64,000 nucleotides of DNA from Chrysaora quinquecirrha (Eukaryota; Cnidaria; Scyphozoa; Semaeostomeae; Pelagiidae). The DNA is taken from positions 2,796,529 to 2,860,528 of the forward strand of contig JACTAT010000044.1 in assembly GCA_014526335.1 (NCBI GenBank), read 5' to 3'. Positions within the stretch are counted from its first letter, which is position 1; each line of letters opens with the position of its first letter. The position numbers were made by a program, and so were the translations under genes. The notes below the pieces were generated by a model that worked only from the letters and a program-made list of their open reading frames with translations, was not told where the DNA came from and ran no database searches. Positions 12,741 through 24,248 of the stretch are shown one piece after another.

Positions 12741-13790
12741 GAAGAGGCCCAGATTTTCCAAACGCACCCACATATAATGTAGACATGTGCAAAAAGAGAC
12801 CTTCAATAATGAGGAAAAAAACAGGGGATGAGAGAAATGACTTTGTAGATCTCATTTAATTATAGCTTGGAATTGTACTGCGAACATCTGCGACGCGATT
12901 CTAAAATTGATGTGACCAAAATGAAGTGAAATTTTTTAGTGTTCTAAAATTTCCCACCCAATTTTATTGGGTTTGGGAAACAATCATAGCAATTTTTAGA
13001 GAATTAGGTGGGCCAAAAACCCACCTATATGGGCGGTACCGGAAACCAATTTATATTAAGTACCCCACCGGGACTGTTCAGCTCTTTTGTCTAAATGACA
13101 GTAGACACGGTAAGGATTTCTTAGTGTTTAGCAGAACACGGGAACCCTAAGTTGCTGTTATGCAGCATATTTTTGGTCTCAAGTTGTTATAAGTTCCAGT
13201 TGCTCGGACCTACTCCTTAGTCAAGTAATTGTTGCTGTTGATTGTCGGGTGTGATCTTTTTCCTATTCCTCAGTCCTATTCCTCGATACTCGAGTCGTAG
13301 ATCCATGTTATGTGAGCGGTGCCAGGTGATGAAAACAACTTGTCAACCTCCTGTGCTGTCTACATCCCTGTTCAAAATGTAAATACTCAAAGCCGAAGTG
13401 TTTTTTCAGCGTCATTCGTGCAATTTGAAATTGTTAATATAATTGAAATGTCATGGATAAGTTACAGAACAAAAATATTGTTAAATAACTTGGAAGTAAT
13501 TTTGAAAGTATAACTTGGCAGTACTTTTCAAAATAAACTTTAGACGTTAGTCTGCAATACATTCAAGATGTTCGACTGACTTTAAGAAAAGAATACTGTA
13601 CAAATCTTGCTCCAATCCAGGATTTCCATTGATTTCGAATGCCTTATTCTGTCAATTTGATTTTACTGGAGGAAATAAATTAGAACCACACATATACGAA
13701 ATGCAATGATTTTTAGTGTTCTAAAAGGGCAGAAAATTTTAGGAAGCAAATAATTTTAGTCTTCTAGACTTGCCTTTCCTTTTTACAGAA
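12741..13790. other. Unassigned interior of the composite transposon
   Basis: No convincing gene. A 74-codon open stretch on the plus strand (12926-13150) has no recognisable domain. The phrase tttttagtgttctaaaa occurs twice (about 12937 and 13711) and is a small hairpin-forming dyad. Around 12950-13030 the words cccaccc/gggtttggg and aggtgggcc/cccacct form short inverted repeats. Confidence 0.5.
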
Positions 13791-14182
13791 ACGTTTGTCA
13801 ATAATATCGAAGAAATAAACAAAAATAAAACTCAACCATACTCTCTGGAGGGGAATCGATCCCCTGACCTCGATGTTTCCAAACAGTTGGACAAACAGGC
13901 CACGCTAATCAAAGTGTCGAGGTGTCAAGAAAAACGGATTAATCCTGCAGCGAACACCTCGATCTTTGTTTTTAGTGGCACCAGACTGCCTAGATCAAAG
14001 AAGGGTTAGCCCCAATTACCCCAGAAACTATAGCAGAAACTTGAAAAAGAAGGTTCGATGGCTAATCTGCACCAGGGGCCGCAGGGAAAGGTGCAAGAGC
14101 GAGCACCGGATCTCGAAAACCCTAGGAGGATGATCTCAGACAAAATCGGTTTCCATGACTACTACTACTTTATATATATAGA
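13791..14182 (-). mobile_element. Helitron-like 5' end with tRNA-like module, copy 1
   Basis: Homologous with 23640-24058 in the same orientation: shared segments include atcaaagaagggttrgcccc, a 'cgatggct' stretch and a gggaatcgat B-box-like core. Read on the minus strand it starts TCTATATATATAAAG at 14182, the form of a Helitron 5' terminus. It continues through the shared body to a tRNA-like module (13843-13916, with GATCGATTCCCC as T-arm) and an AT-rich tail. It has no coding capacity. Its 3' (left) end was not located. Probably a non-autonomous relative of the adjacent Helitron. Confidence 0.5.
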
Positions 14183-14186
14183 CTAG

Positions 14187-15460
14187 CTCTTGCCCGTTTA
14201 AGACCACCGCCTCGTGAGGACCTCCGCCTTGAAGTTACACCGCCCACAAACTGGTGTTAAGAAATGTATTCCATTGGTCCTGTTTTCCATCTTTTCTGAA
14301 TTAAGGTATTCATTGTTGCAGTCCCATTTCTGAGTTGAAGGTCCTATCCTTAGTCCATGGTTATAGGCTGGTCCATTGTTGTGCTCATTCCATCTTTTTA
14401 TAGGACCACTCAACCATCCATCTACAAAAGCAATCTAACATGTGTGCAGAATTTCAGATTAGTGCTTCCGGTCCCCCAAAGCCATTCTCAAAGAGAGATA
14501 AGAAGAGTGTTCGCATAGGAAAATTGCATGCAATGTTGCTGAGAAAATTACTCCTCTCTATTAAATTAATCTGAATATTGTTTAGATTATTATTTCTGAT
14601 AGAGGTAATGTAGACATATATAAGGGACATCCTGGTAAAGGCTGGTAAAGAAACAGCCTTTCTGAGAAGCATATAATAATAGAAAATCTGTTTGGGGATT
14701 TTTATGTCCAAGGCACAACTACCATTTAAAAAATTGGGGTTCATGCATAAGAAGGGTATTTTCTTCATTGTTCATCATTTGTGGTATTTAGGATAAGGTC
14801 AGGACAAATGATTGGGTGTGTTAAGCAGAGTCATACAGCTTCGAGTGTGTTTAGCATCTGGTTGGTTGAAATAACTTGAAATTGAGGTTTTCAAGGGAAT
14901 AGACATACATAAAAGATCATATGCATGAAGACGAAGCAGCTTTTTCGGAATTCCTGCACAAAAGGCAATTGAGGTATTCTTTTCTCATTCAATTTTGATT
15001 GATTTGTGGCTTAAGGCACGTTTATACTTGACGATACCGTTAAACGTTATAGTAAAGGTTTTAGGTTTAGATGAAACCAATGCAATATCGATCACATCTT
15101 AATTTAATATAAGATTGGAAAGGGGAATGTATAATAATTTTTTTATATGGTTACTGAAAGACTCAATTAATAAAGTTGAGAGGAATAATGTTCCCTTGTT
15201 GTTGAAAAGGCACATTGTTGGACGCTGAGAAAGGCTTCGTATTATCTGCTGAGAGACCAGTAAAATGTAGCGTTATTACTGATCATGCAGGGGTATCATG
15301 GGGTGCGCCCACTCATTGTCGCCGGATTTAAATCTGAAAGTCTGCACAATAGATATAAAATGCTGAAGAAATTTGAAGAGAAGAAAGCATAGAGGAAGGA
15401 AGTACTGTTGTATAACGTTAAGGCATTGTGGTGGTTAGTGGAATGTGAAGGGAACATGAG
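14187..15460. other. Helitron 3' non-coding region, unassigned
   Basis: No supported gene. A 71-codon open stretch on the minus strand (14413-14198) has no recognisable domain. There is a short GC-rich palindrome (cctcgtgagg) at 14210-14219. The remainder to 15460 is AT-rich, single-copy-looking DNA. Confidence 0.5.
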
Positions 15461-15807
15461 TGTCACCTTTGGGTCAACAATGGTTCCAAGAGAGACTGCC
15501 CTGACTGGATTGACCATCACCGCAGTAACGTGTCACCTTTGGGTCAACAATGGCTCCAAGAGGGATTACCGTCATTGGATTGACCATCACCGCAGTAACT
15601 GTCACCTTTGGGTCAACAATGGCTCCAAGAGGGATTGCCGTCATTGGATGGACCATTATTGCAGTAACGTGTCACCTTTGGGTCAGCAATGGCTCCAAGA
15701 GGGGTTGCCGTCATTGGATTGACCATTATCGCAGTAACTGTCACCTTTGGGTCAGCAATGGCTCCAGGAGGAAGTGCCATCATTGGATTGACCATCGTTG
15801 CAGTGAC
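15461..15807. repeat. Minisatellite, 69/70-bp unit x 5
   Basis: Five tandem units starting at 15461, 15531, 15600, 15670 and 15739, each beginning tgtcacctttgggtcarcaa and ending gcagtaac(g). Spacing alternates 70, 69, 70, 69, so open frames on either strand switch from copy to copy and are incidental. It lies downstream of the Helitron gene. Confidence 0.9.
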
Positions 15808-16339
15808 CTGCTCCCTGTTGACATGGTGCTTGTGCACCGAAACAGTGTGTATCAACATTGTTAATGTAGTGGTAGCACGTGGGTAAAATGGAGACGTTAT
15901 ACAACAGTATTGAAACACTCATTATTTTTAATAAGACATTTTTGGTGTTGAAAATATTTGATGGTATCTAATCCATGAGTACAATCGCTATAGTAAATAA
16001 ATTTTGAGGAACTTTAAGAGAGACATGTTGCTAATTATGTGATGTTTCCCAGAATTAGTTTAAGAATTGGCATTAGGCATCATGTTGTCAGCAGTTAAAT
16101 TTAGGACATTTTTCCAAATTGGTGCTTGAGTAAAGAAGTTTGTTGGCAGTATTTTAACAGAAATAGAACTGAAACCACATGATTGAAGCGATTGTCAAAT
16201 GCAATCAGCTTAATCCATACAAAAGGTTTGTACGTTATAGAGAAGGCAATGCCGAGGATTTTATACTCATTGTCTTTTAAAAATTGAGTGCAATGCAGTT
16301 GAAAGTGTGCGAGAAAAGATGTGTAGTAGCTGAAATACT

Positions 16340-19300
16340 TTAGTGGAGAACTTCAGGATAGACAATGTTTTCTGTACACTTACCATCTTGGGTGACGATT
16401 TTGATGCCAGCAAATGATGTTGCACGTGAGAAAGCTACATATAGCTGGCCGTGACTGAACACGTCTTGTGGTAAATATATGCCAACATTTTCTAATGACT
16501 GACCTTGTGCCTTGTTTATGGTTAAGCAGTATGCTAGACGTATTGGAAACTGCCGTCTAGAAAGCTGGATAGGCAAGCCAGAGTCCTGTGGGGCCAAAGT
16601 GATCTTTGGTATCAAAGCAATTTGGCCACTGAATGAGCTGGCAATGATTTCAGCTACGATGAGGTAATCTCTTAGTTGCCGAATAATCAGACGGGTGCCA
16701 TTGCAGAGTCCTTTCTTCGGGCTGAGATTTCTGAGTAGAATGATAGCAGCTCCAACTTTTAGATCCTGTCTGTGGAGTGGCATCCCACTTGGTGTGAGAC
16801 TGTTCAGAAATTCGACTGGATATGCTGCTGCCTCTTGTGCATCTTCTGTGACAACCGTGTCCATGCTGAGATATGTTCGAGATTCTCCTTCAAGTTTGTT
16901 TAGGACCAGGTTGTTGATCACATGCGAGTCTGTGTTTTTTGGTGTGAGGCAGCAGCGTGTTGCCATGTATTGAGGATCAGCATTTGGTCCTTGAGGAAAT
17001 ACAAAGTCTACCAATTCATCAAGAGTGTTGTTTGGTAGCTGTGTTATTTCAGGAATCTGGATGCGATCCTGCTCATCTGTTGGCTCTCTTCCATCTCCAA
17101 TGCGAAGTAAGAGATCAGCAAATTGTTGATATTGTGGATCATTAGCTGCTCTCATGTTTCTGAGAAGATGGAAGGTGTGGAAATGATGCCACAATGGTGA
17201 CCTTTTCAAACACATGCTGAAAATCTGTGGTCTGGTAGCTTTCCTTTTTACTGGAAGAATTTGTCTGAAGTCACCACCGAGGAAGATGAACTTACCTCCA
17301 AATGGTGTGTCAGATTGTGTGAGATCTCTGAGGAGGATGTCAACTGTTTTCGAGGCATCTGCTGGGATCATGGATGCTTCGTCCCATATGAACATGTCTG
17401 TTGTTCTGAGATGCTCGGCTCTCTTGCTCTGGCGGCTGATGTTGCATGTTGAGTTCGGCAACAGAGGAATGGGAATTTGAAATGTCGAATGAGCTGTTGC
17501 GCCATCAATTAGGAGAGTGCTTGCAATACCTGCAGAGAAAGAAGAAGATTATAAGTACATGGGGAATAATGCAAATGAAATCAATGGTGATTTGAAATTA
17601 ATTGTCTAAGGAGAAATTGATATGGTTGCTTACCTGAGTAGGCAATGCATTTGACTTTTGCCCATTCCACGTAGCATATGTGTTAGCGTATTATATAGGA
17701 AGGTTTTTCCTGTGCCTCCAGAACCATCAAGAAAGAAGCATCGTTGGTTGGAGTCTGTTGTGACTGCATTGAGCACTGTGTCAACAATTGCAAGTTGGTC
17801 ATCATTTAGTTGTTGATGCAAATGTTCTCCTTGACGACGTTCTTCCTCAATGTTAATTATGGGCTGTTCGTTGTCTGGTGGATGGTAACCTGCTGGTAGC
17901 TGAGGCATTTCTGTGAAGTCTGCAAGAGACTTTGCATGAACATGTAAATGCCTGTCAATGTCATAGAGGCATTGATTGACTTGCACGTCTGACAAAGGAA
18001 TGTCTTGTTGATGCATCCTTTGCCTTTCAGCATACAGGAAGTCTTCTGACATGCTTTCCTTGAAGTTTTCAAACAACTGATTTGGATCTGATGGAGTGTT
18101 GAAAACCAAGAGTGTTGCAAACAGTAGACGCATTTGGCTTGGCATCTGAAGAAGACTTGCTTCCTGTAAGCAACTGTTCAGCTCCCTGTCGTCTTCTAAG
18201 AGACCCAAGGCTCTTGCAGCATCCCTAAATGTAGGGCAAAGTTGGCCATTGATAGTGCGCAGGGCCTCAAATGATGTTGCACCTGGAACATGAAGCAGGA
18301 GCAGCCTCAAAGCAAATCTCTGTGGGTCAGATGGCTGCACTTGGTACATTCTGCCAATGACTTTTTGCTGATTATGTCTCCTGGTCCACTGTTTTGCTGG
18401 CTTGTTGAATACATAGTGCTGTGGTAAATCATGGTACAGATACTGTTGTGCCATTTGGTCTGTAGTGTTGAGCTGAAACCATGCTGTTAGAGTGGAATTA
18501 GGATTGACATCAAGTACACGGTCTTCATGCCCTTCGTGGAAGTTGATTTGCTGTTGCATTGGCAAGTGAACTGCAAGACGCACAATGGTGTGGCTTAGCT
18601 CATGAAGTTTGTAATGGAAAATTTTGAACAAAGTCTGGTGTGGTCCAACGTATCTTGCATTGAGGTATTCTTGAATTTCATCATGATCAGCAACACCTTC
18701 TCGTACCTCCAAATGTGCTGAGTCATAGCCTTTGTGGATGTATCTGAAGATGTATTCCACAGACTTGATACTGGTGCATGATTCAACATTGTTATGGCAG
18801 TCATACTTCATGAGAAGAAATGGACTGTATGGGACAACAAATGAGTCATCCACTGTGTGTGCACCAACATTAGCTGTGAAGTTTTGCCGTCTTCTGTACA
18901 ATGGATATCCATCCACTTCAAAGATGGTTTGCTGATTTATAGGCTTTGGAAAATTCTTTGTGCACTTGTTGTCTACCATGCAAACAGAATTTGGATTGAG
19001 TTGGCCACAAGGTCCATGAATCATGTGACGCTTGACTTTTTCATGGAGCTCTGGTTGTTGCTGTGGGTCTGGAATCTCTGCTGATATCATGCGGTCAATA
19101 TCTGCAGCTGTTCTTGGTTTGTCTTCCTCAGCCAAGAAAAGAAGCATATGAGCGTGGGGTAAACCTCTTTTCTGGAATTCAATGGTGTAGACATAGGCGA
19201 TAACACGGCCAAAGATATGCCTGAGTAGTACATCATCTTTAAGTGCGTGGAACTTAATGATGAAGACTCTGGTAACAATGTCTGGACGATCATTGGCATT

Positions 19301-20854
19301 CTGGTGTGGCAGAAGTTGCTCAGTGATCTCCCGCCATTTCGGGTTGGTTGTCATGGTCAGGAAAATGTCTGGTTTTCCATGAGTGCGGACAACAGTCATT
19401 GCATCTTGGAAGTTTTGATGAATATAGCGCTGACTGCCCTGAAAAGTTGATGGGAGAATGATGACACGTCCAACAGTGCAGTTTTCTGCTTCAGCTCGTG
19501 CTTGAACATGGTCCATGAGACCCTGATACGTTTCAACACGAAGTTGGTCTTGGTGTGTTCGTATGTAGAATAGGTCCTGGCCTTCAATTTTTGTGAACGC
19601 ATCTACCAAGTATTGTTGGAACAGAAGTCCTGCTTGATGGATTGCAGAGAATGCTTCTCTGGTGGAAACTCTATATGCATAGAATTGGGAGAGTGTTATG
19701 CGCTCTCTTTGTCTTCTTGCTGTAGTTTCATTTCTTTGTTCCTGTTGCTGTGGTGCTATATTGAGATGAAGGTCTGGGCTCCATCCAAATTCACCATGAA
19801 AAAATAGCAAAGGATAGGTCATTGGGTCTGCATGCTCTGAAATTGCATTGATATGCTGGGTTTGCTGCTGACCAGTGGGATAAATGACAATATCCCTTTG
19901 TGATGGAATAGGTGGTGCCCCATCCTCTCCGACATACACAGCTGCAACTTCTGTTGTTGTAGGATTATCATACCTCCTATCTTGTCCTGGCTTGCTGGTG
20001 ATGACCATTCGTACAGGACGCACGTCTTGATTAGCTGCTACTGCACGGACCGTATTCAGAGTATTCAGTTCATCCAGGAGCATGCGGAGAACTTGTGGAG
20101 TCAGTTGCTGATTTTGAGGATTTGATGTTCTTTCAGCCATTGCCTGACTGGTATCCCTTATGTACAGTTGTGCATACTGGGGTCTGTGTCCTTCTTGTGG
20201 TTCCACTGGGCTTGTTAGATGGTATGCTTGACCATGAATTGTTATGACCTTTGGTCCTCTGCCAGGATGTGGATCTAAGTGAGCATTCCATGAGGCCATT
20301 GCAAGAGCAGAGTTATAATTGCGTATATGCTTTTTGAAATTTGCAGAATGGTTGGAATTGCCATTGAAAAGATCAATGATCGGCTGTGATGGGGGTGCAA
20401 TTGCAGGCAAAGAGACCTTTCCCTCGTGACACCATTTGGTGAATTTATTGTGTGTTGTTTTCTCTTTTGAGAAATATTTAGCATAGCATTTGTCACACTG
20501 TTGTTCCATGAGACCAATGTAGTGCTGTTCTTGATGAGTCAGGGCAAGAGGTTCAACATGTGGGTCTCTAGCATCAGCTTGTGGAACTGGTGGGTCTCTG
20601 GCATTAGCTAGTGCTGCTTGCACTGCTTCAGCATGAGCTGCTTGGTGTTGTTGTAAGCCATGTATAGGAACATGTATTTGTGCAAGCTGCTCAAGGTATT
20701 GCCTTTCCTGTTGTGCAACCTGGTTTTCAGGTTCTGTAGTCTGATCTTCATGCTGCTGACGTTGTCGCTGTTGTCTGTAAGCGGCGATGCGTTGTGCTTC
20801 TGAGCGTCTCTCTCTTCGCCCTGTGAGGGATCTCCTTCTATGACCACGTGGCAT
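16340..20854 (-). CDS. Helitron Rep/helicase (RepHel), two exons, frameshifted
   Basis: Replicative transposase of a Helitron: a HUH endonuclease nicks and joins single strands, and a PIF1-type helicase unwinds. The chosen start, MPRGHRRRSLTGRRERR at 20854, is preferred over the Met 43 codons upstream because a basic, Gln-rich N-terminus follows. Counted from it: HUH motif in GLPHAHMLL near residue 565, catalytic-Tyr helix YIFRYIHKGYD near 703, Walker A GSGGTGKTF near 1046. Exon 2 has WDEASM (motif II), GGDFRQILPV (motif III) and INKAQGQS...VAFSRA (motifs V/VI), ending at 16340. Exon 1 ends at 17634 and exon 2 starts at 17529 (GTAAGC...CTGCAG, 104-bp intron). A four-A run on the minus strand (plus 17656-17659) has one base too many, putting the last ~8 codons of exon 1 out of frame. 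No OTU, RPA-like or AP-endonuclease domain is seen, so this looks like a canonical Helitron rather than a Helentron. Confidence 0.9.
17530..17633 (-). other. Intron of the Helitron Rep/helicase gene
   Basis: On the minus strand the donor is CTCAG|GTAAGC and the acceptor is CTCTGCAG|GTATTGC. Joining the exons gives the conserved IAYSG/IAS segment just after Walker A, provided the upstream frameshift at 17656-17659 is discounted. The phase is 1. The intron has stop codons in all frames on the coding strand. Confidence 0.75.
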
Positions 20855-22300
20855 AATTGCTAGATAATTTGGAGATGTAAAAATGGAAGTTGGTATGCAT
20901 ATATTGCAAAACAGGGGGGGGGGTAGAAAATTGGTAGTATATTTTGTGTCATATTTGGGATAGTTGGTACAATTCATTGCCATAATCCCCTCAGATCATG
21001 AGCCGCTGTATCCTACAGAAGACCCCTGAAAATATTGTTGCATGAAATTTCTGCGGAAAGATTACGAATACAGTATACGTTATAATTTTTAAATGAATGA
21101 ATTTTCGCTGAATTGAAGGGCGGTTTGATGGCTCTCACTAAATATTCTGATGGTTTCACGGTTTTTGGACCCCTTTACAACCCCCTCAAAATGTGTTGCA
21201 TAAAGATGTTTATTGAGGTTTTTATAATAATGCAGCAAAAAGGACAGAAGAAATTTCATTTAAAAAAAGAAATTTAAGCAATTTTTAAGCAATTAACTTT
21301 GGGATCATGAAATTTAAAAAATAAATGCACATTGAAGTTTATACACAGTTGATTTGCAATTATTAAAATTTATGAATTAAAGAGTTGGCATGAATTCTAG
21401 AGCATATGATGCAGTGGAAGAGACTGGGAAAGTAAGAGAGAGGCCAGGACAAACTTTTTTAAAGGTTAAATGAGTCCGTATAGAAAACAGCATCTCTTCT
21501 GATATTTGAAATGAGATGTGTTGGGGCAAAAGTGGGGAAAAAATGAAGCAAAAGTTAGAAAATAAGTAAGCAAGTAAGGAAACCAAGGGAGACAAAAAAC
21601 ATATGCAGTTGAAAATGTTAGAGTGAGAAACTTACCAATGTAGGAATTGTCAGAGGAAATTAGGTGAGAATTCCCAACTTGTGATGGCTAGAAGGAGAGA
21701 AATTGACATTATTAGATAGAGGTTGGTGCTTGAAATGTTGACTTTTTAAGATGAGGGTTATAGAAATTAACAACTTCATGACCTCATTATCTTAGAGATA
21801 GAGTACTCTCAGGTATATAAAAAGGAGGGAAATGCTTAATATTGTTTTTCAACTTTTCATCCCCTCTGAAGCTATTTATGCACTGGAAGGAAATGTGAGG
21901 TCTTTAAGAAATCTGCCTTTTAAATGGGAATAAAAAGGTACATTTTGTAGAAACCGCAGATGAAATCATGAATATTGTAGAGCCCCCTCTTTAATCACTC
22001 TCATTTACATGTCTGCACCATGCTGTTGATGCCCCTTATCATAACCCCATCTCCTGATTTCAGAAATCTTAAACGACTTATAGAGCTGACAATAGAAATA
22101 ACCCTTTCAATGGCTGTAATTATATTTCAAATAGAAAGTTCAAGTCTAAATGAAACTGGAAAGTGATATTTAAATTTAAATTTTCAAATTTATTTGCAAG
22201 GTTGCAAAAAAATGAAGGTTGGGTGTGCTGTTTATGCTTAAATTAATGAAAGGAAATAAAGGAAACCTGAAGGAAGACAGATATAAATGACACAACTTAC
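20855..22300. other. Helitron 5' non-coding region
   Basis: AT-rich sequence upstream of the Rep/helicase gene. It contains a poly-G stretch (cagggggggggg region, about 20911-20922). No gene is supported; several open stretches of 60-80 codons on the minus strand lack domain signal. On the minus strand this is where the promoter and any 5' UTR exon should lie, but I cannot place a TATA box reliably. Confidence 0.5.
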
Positions 22301-23470
22301 CAGTGAGGGCAGTAGTTTGAGAGACGTTTGAATGGGGCAGCAATTGACAGGAGAGACAGTTGTACACAAACCCTGTTATAGTAGAAAAAAATCTATCAGA
22401 AAGAACATTAAATTATTTGTGACAGCAAATGTGTGAAATTGAATTTCAGACTGATTGGGCCTGAAATACAGAGTAAATGAAACTGAGAGAAATTCAAGAT
22501 TGGCCTGAAATAGAAATCCTTTGGTATTCCAGCTTGGTATTTCAGAAAGAAATACTTCAGTTGTAGAGACAATGGGTTGAAACTTCTGGTTACTGGAAAA
22601 AGAAGTAAGAATAGGTAAACTTAAACTTAGAGGGCAATCAATGACTGAATTAATAATAAATTGATCATGGAATTTATTTTTCCAAAAAAGAATCAAGAAA
22701 ATGTAGCCTACCTTCAATTGTTCAAACAGTTCAAATGTCTGACAGGAATTTCGAGACAGCAGGTTTAAACTTCAGCACCTACGGACTACAGAAAAAGAAA
22801 TTTGAAATACACACAATTTTTTTTTATAATGAATAAAATGAAATGAAATGAACTGTTATGTTGATTTTTGAAAATGTTCACTTTATTTAGAAATTGAATT
22901 TTTTTAGAAAACAATGAAGAGAGACGTACCTTGATTATATAAACAACGATCAAAAATGTGGGACTGGAATGAACAGACACGATTCACAAGAATGTGCTCT
23001 TCTTCTTCGATTATTCGTTCGAAAATGCCGGACAGCAGGTTCAGACTTCAATAATAGATAAGTACTACAAAAAGAAGTTACCGGGGACTGAAATAGCTGG
23101 GCATCTATCAGTGACTGAATTAATGATGAACTGTTATGCTCATTTTTCAAAATGTTGGCTTGATTCTATGGACTTAATTTTGCGGTAAAAGTTTCAGAGA
23201 AACATAGCCTACCTTCGATTATTTGCTCCAAAAAATCGGACAGGAGAGACTGCGGGTTCAGACTCACTTCAGTATATACTACAAAAAGAAGTCAGCAGGA
23301 AATGAGATATTGGCGGAGCTATCAATGACTAACTTGGTCGTTAATAAGAAGTTGAAAGTTTACAAAAAACGATGAAGAGAAACGTACCTTGATTATATAA
23401 ACAATGATCCAAAATGTCGGACTGGAATAAACAGACACGAATCACGAGAATGTGCTCTTCTGCATTGATT
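22300..23470. repeat. Degenerate tandem repeats, ~210-460 bp spacing
   Basis: Several diverged copies of the same words. Attatataaacaaygatc followed by ggactggaatraacagacac occurs at about 22935 and 23393. Cggacagcaggttcagactt-like words occur near 22750, 23028 and 23235, each followed by tactacaaaaagaagt-like sequence. Agcctaccttcrattrttt occurs near 22706 and 23207. On the minus strand several junctions read AAGGTACG or GAAGGTAG, resembling splice donors, so these may be duplicated 5' exons or subterminal repeats of the Helitron. Confidence 0.6.
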
Positions 23471-23639
23471 GATAGTCACACCCAGTCATGGGTCATAGGT
23501 CAAAAGTGAGATGGTGATATCCCCAGCATTTGGCTGAAGGTTGCTCACGAGATGATGGAAACAGATATGAAATTTATGGAGAAATGAAATAAATTAATTT
23601 TTTGCTGCTGTTATTGCTGTTTTTATGATGAATAACATT

Positions 23640-24058
23640 TTAACAATGAAAACGAAAAGTAAAATAAACGAAAAATAAATTAAACAAATTCATTGCTGCT
23701 TCAGGGGGAATCGATCAACGAACCTCTGTGTTGGTAGAAAATCCCGGCGCTTTATCAGCTGAGCTATCAACTCACTCGATGAAACGTGTGCAAAACCCCT
23801 GCTGAACACAATGAAATCCGCTTAGCTGGGACAATAGGACGATTGTTAAAACAGGCACCAATGACGCACATCAAAGAAGGGTTGGCCCCATTTACCGCAG
23901 AGACTTCAGCAGATAGGGGGAAAAGCAAAGGCGATGGCTCGCCTACCCCACGGGCGGCCGAATCGTGGGAAAATCGCATCCCAGAAGCTCACACAACCCG
24001 CTCAAACAAATCCGTACAAAATTTTCACTAATCCGATTCCTATTTTAGTATAGAGAGA
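23640..24058 (-). mobile_element. Helitron 5' end with tRNA-like module, copy 2
   Basis: The proposed 5' terminus of the nested Helitron. On the minus strand it begins TCTCTCTATACTAAAATAGG after an A and continues through a GC-rich body (cccacgattcggccgcccg, about 23950). It then reaches a tRNA-like module and an AT-rich tail. It shares the layout of 13791-14182 at roughly two-thirds identity by eye, so the two are old relatives and not a recent duplication. Confidence 0.5.
23702..23775 (-). ncRNA. tRNA-like sequence (pol III box A/B-like), not a functional tRNA
   Basis: On the minus strand TAGCTCAGCTGATAAAGC (box A/D-arm) is followed by an anticodon-arm-like GCCGGGATTTTCTACC and then GGTTCGTTGATCGATTCCCCC (box B/T-arm). 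The overall layout is that of a tRNA, best compared with tRNA-Lys-like SINE heads. The acceptor stem does not close and the T-arm has an extra insertion, so this is not a working tRNA gene. It more likely acts, if at all, as a pol III promoter or a captured SINE head. Confidence 0.5.
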
Positions 24059-24248
24059 TTGTGCTTTTTTTGCCAAAAATCATTTCTAAATTCAATGAAC
24101 ATTGTATTTGACTAAAAGAGATTTTAATTGAGGGTAGGTTTAAGGGATTTTTATCTTTTACAAAGGTAGACATGATATTTTTCCAGGAAAAGCAGGAAAG
24201 CATGTAAGAAGTAACGATGCGAAAAGAAAAAGAAGGCAAGCATATAAC

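Larger units (their letters stand above)
14183..24058 (-). mobile_element. Helitron rolling-circle transposon (nested)
   Basis: On the minus strand the proposed 5' end is A|TCTCTCTATACTAAAA at 24058 and the 3' end is GGGCAAGAGCTAG|T at 14183. That gives TC...CTAG termini and A/T flanks as required for Helitron insertion between A and T. The Rep/helicase gene in between is unmistakable. The 3' hairpin usually found ~10 bases before CTRR is weak here (only CCTC-AC-GAGG about 24 bases upstream). The 5' end could belong to a smaller relative, so the 9.9-kb extent is provisional. Nesting inside the EnSpm element means the Helitron arrived later. Confidence 0.5.

Noticed and set aside
12926..13150. 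74-codon plus-strand frame as a small gene
   Set aside because: No recognisable domain, no splice or polyadenylation context, and it lies inside non-coding interior of the transposon.
14198..14413. 71-codon minus-strand frame near the proposed Helitron 3' end
   Set aside because: No similarity that I recognise to Helitron or host proteins, and it ends close to the element terminus.
15296..15918. Several ~100-codon frames on both strands with repeated VNPMTA.PLGAIADPKV
   Set aside because: Translation of the 69/70-bp minisatellite; the frame changes at each 70-bp unit, so a continuous repeat protein is not encoded.
23702..23775. Functional tRNA gene
   Set aside because: Box A and B resemblance only: the acceptor stem does not pair, the T-arm is irregular, and the diverged second copy lies in the same mobile context.
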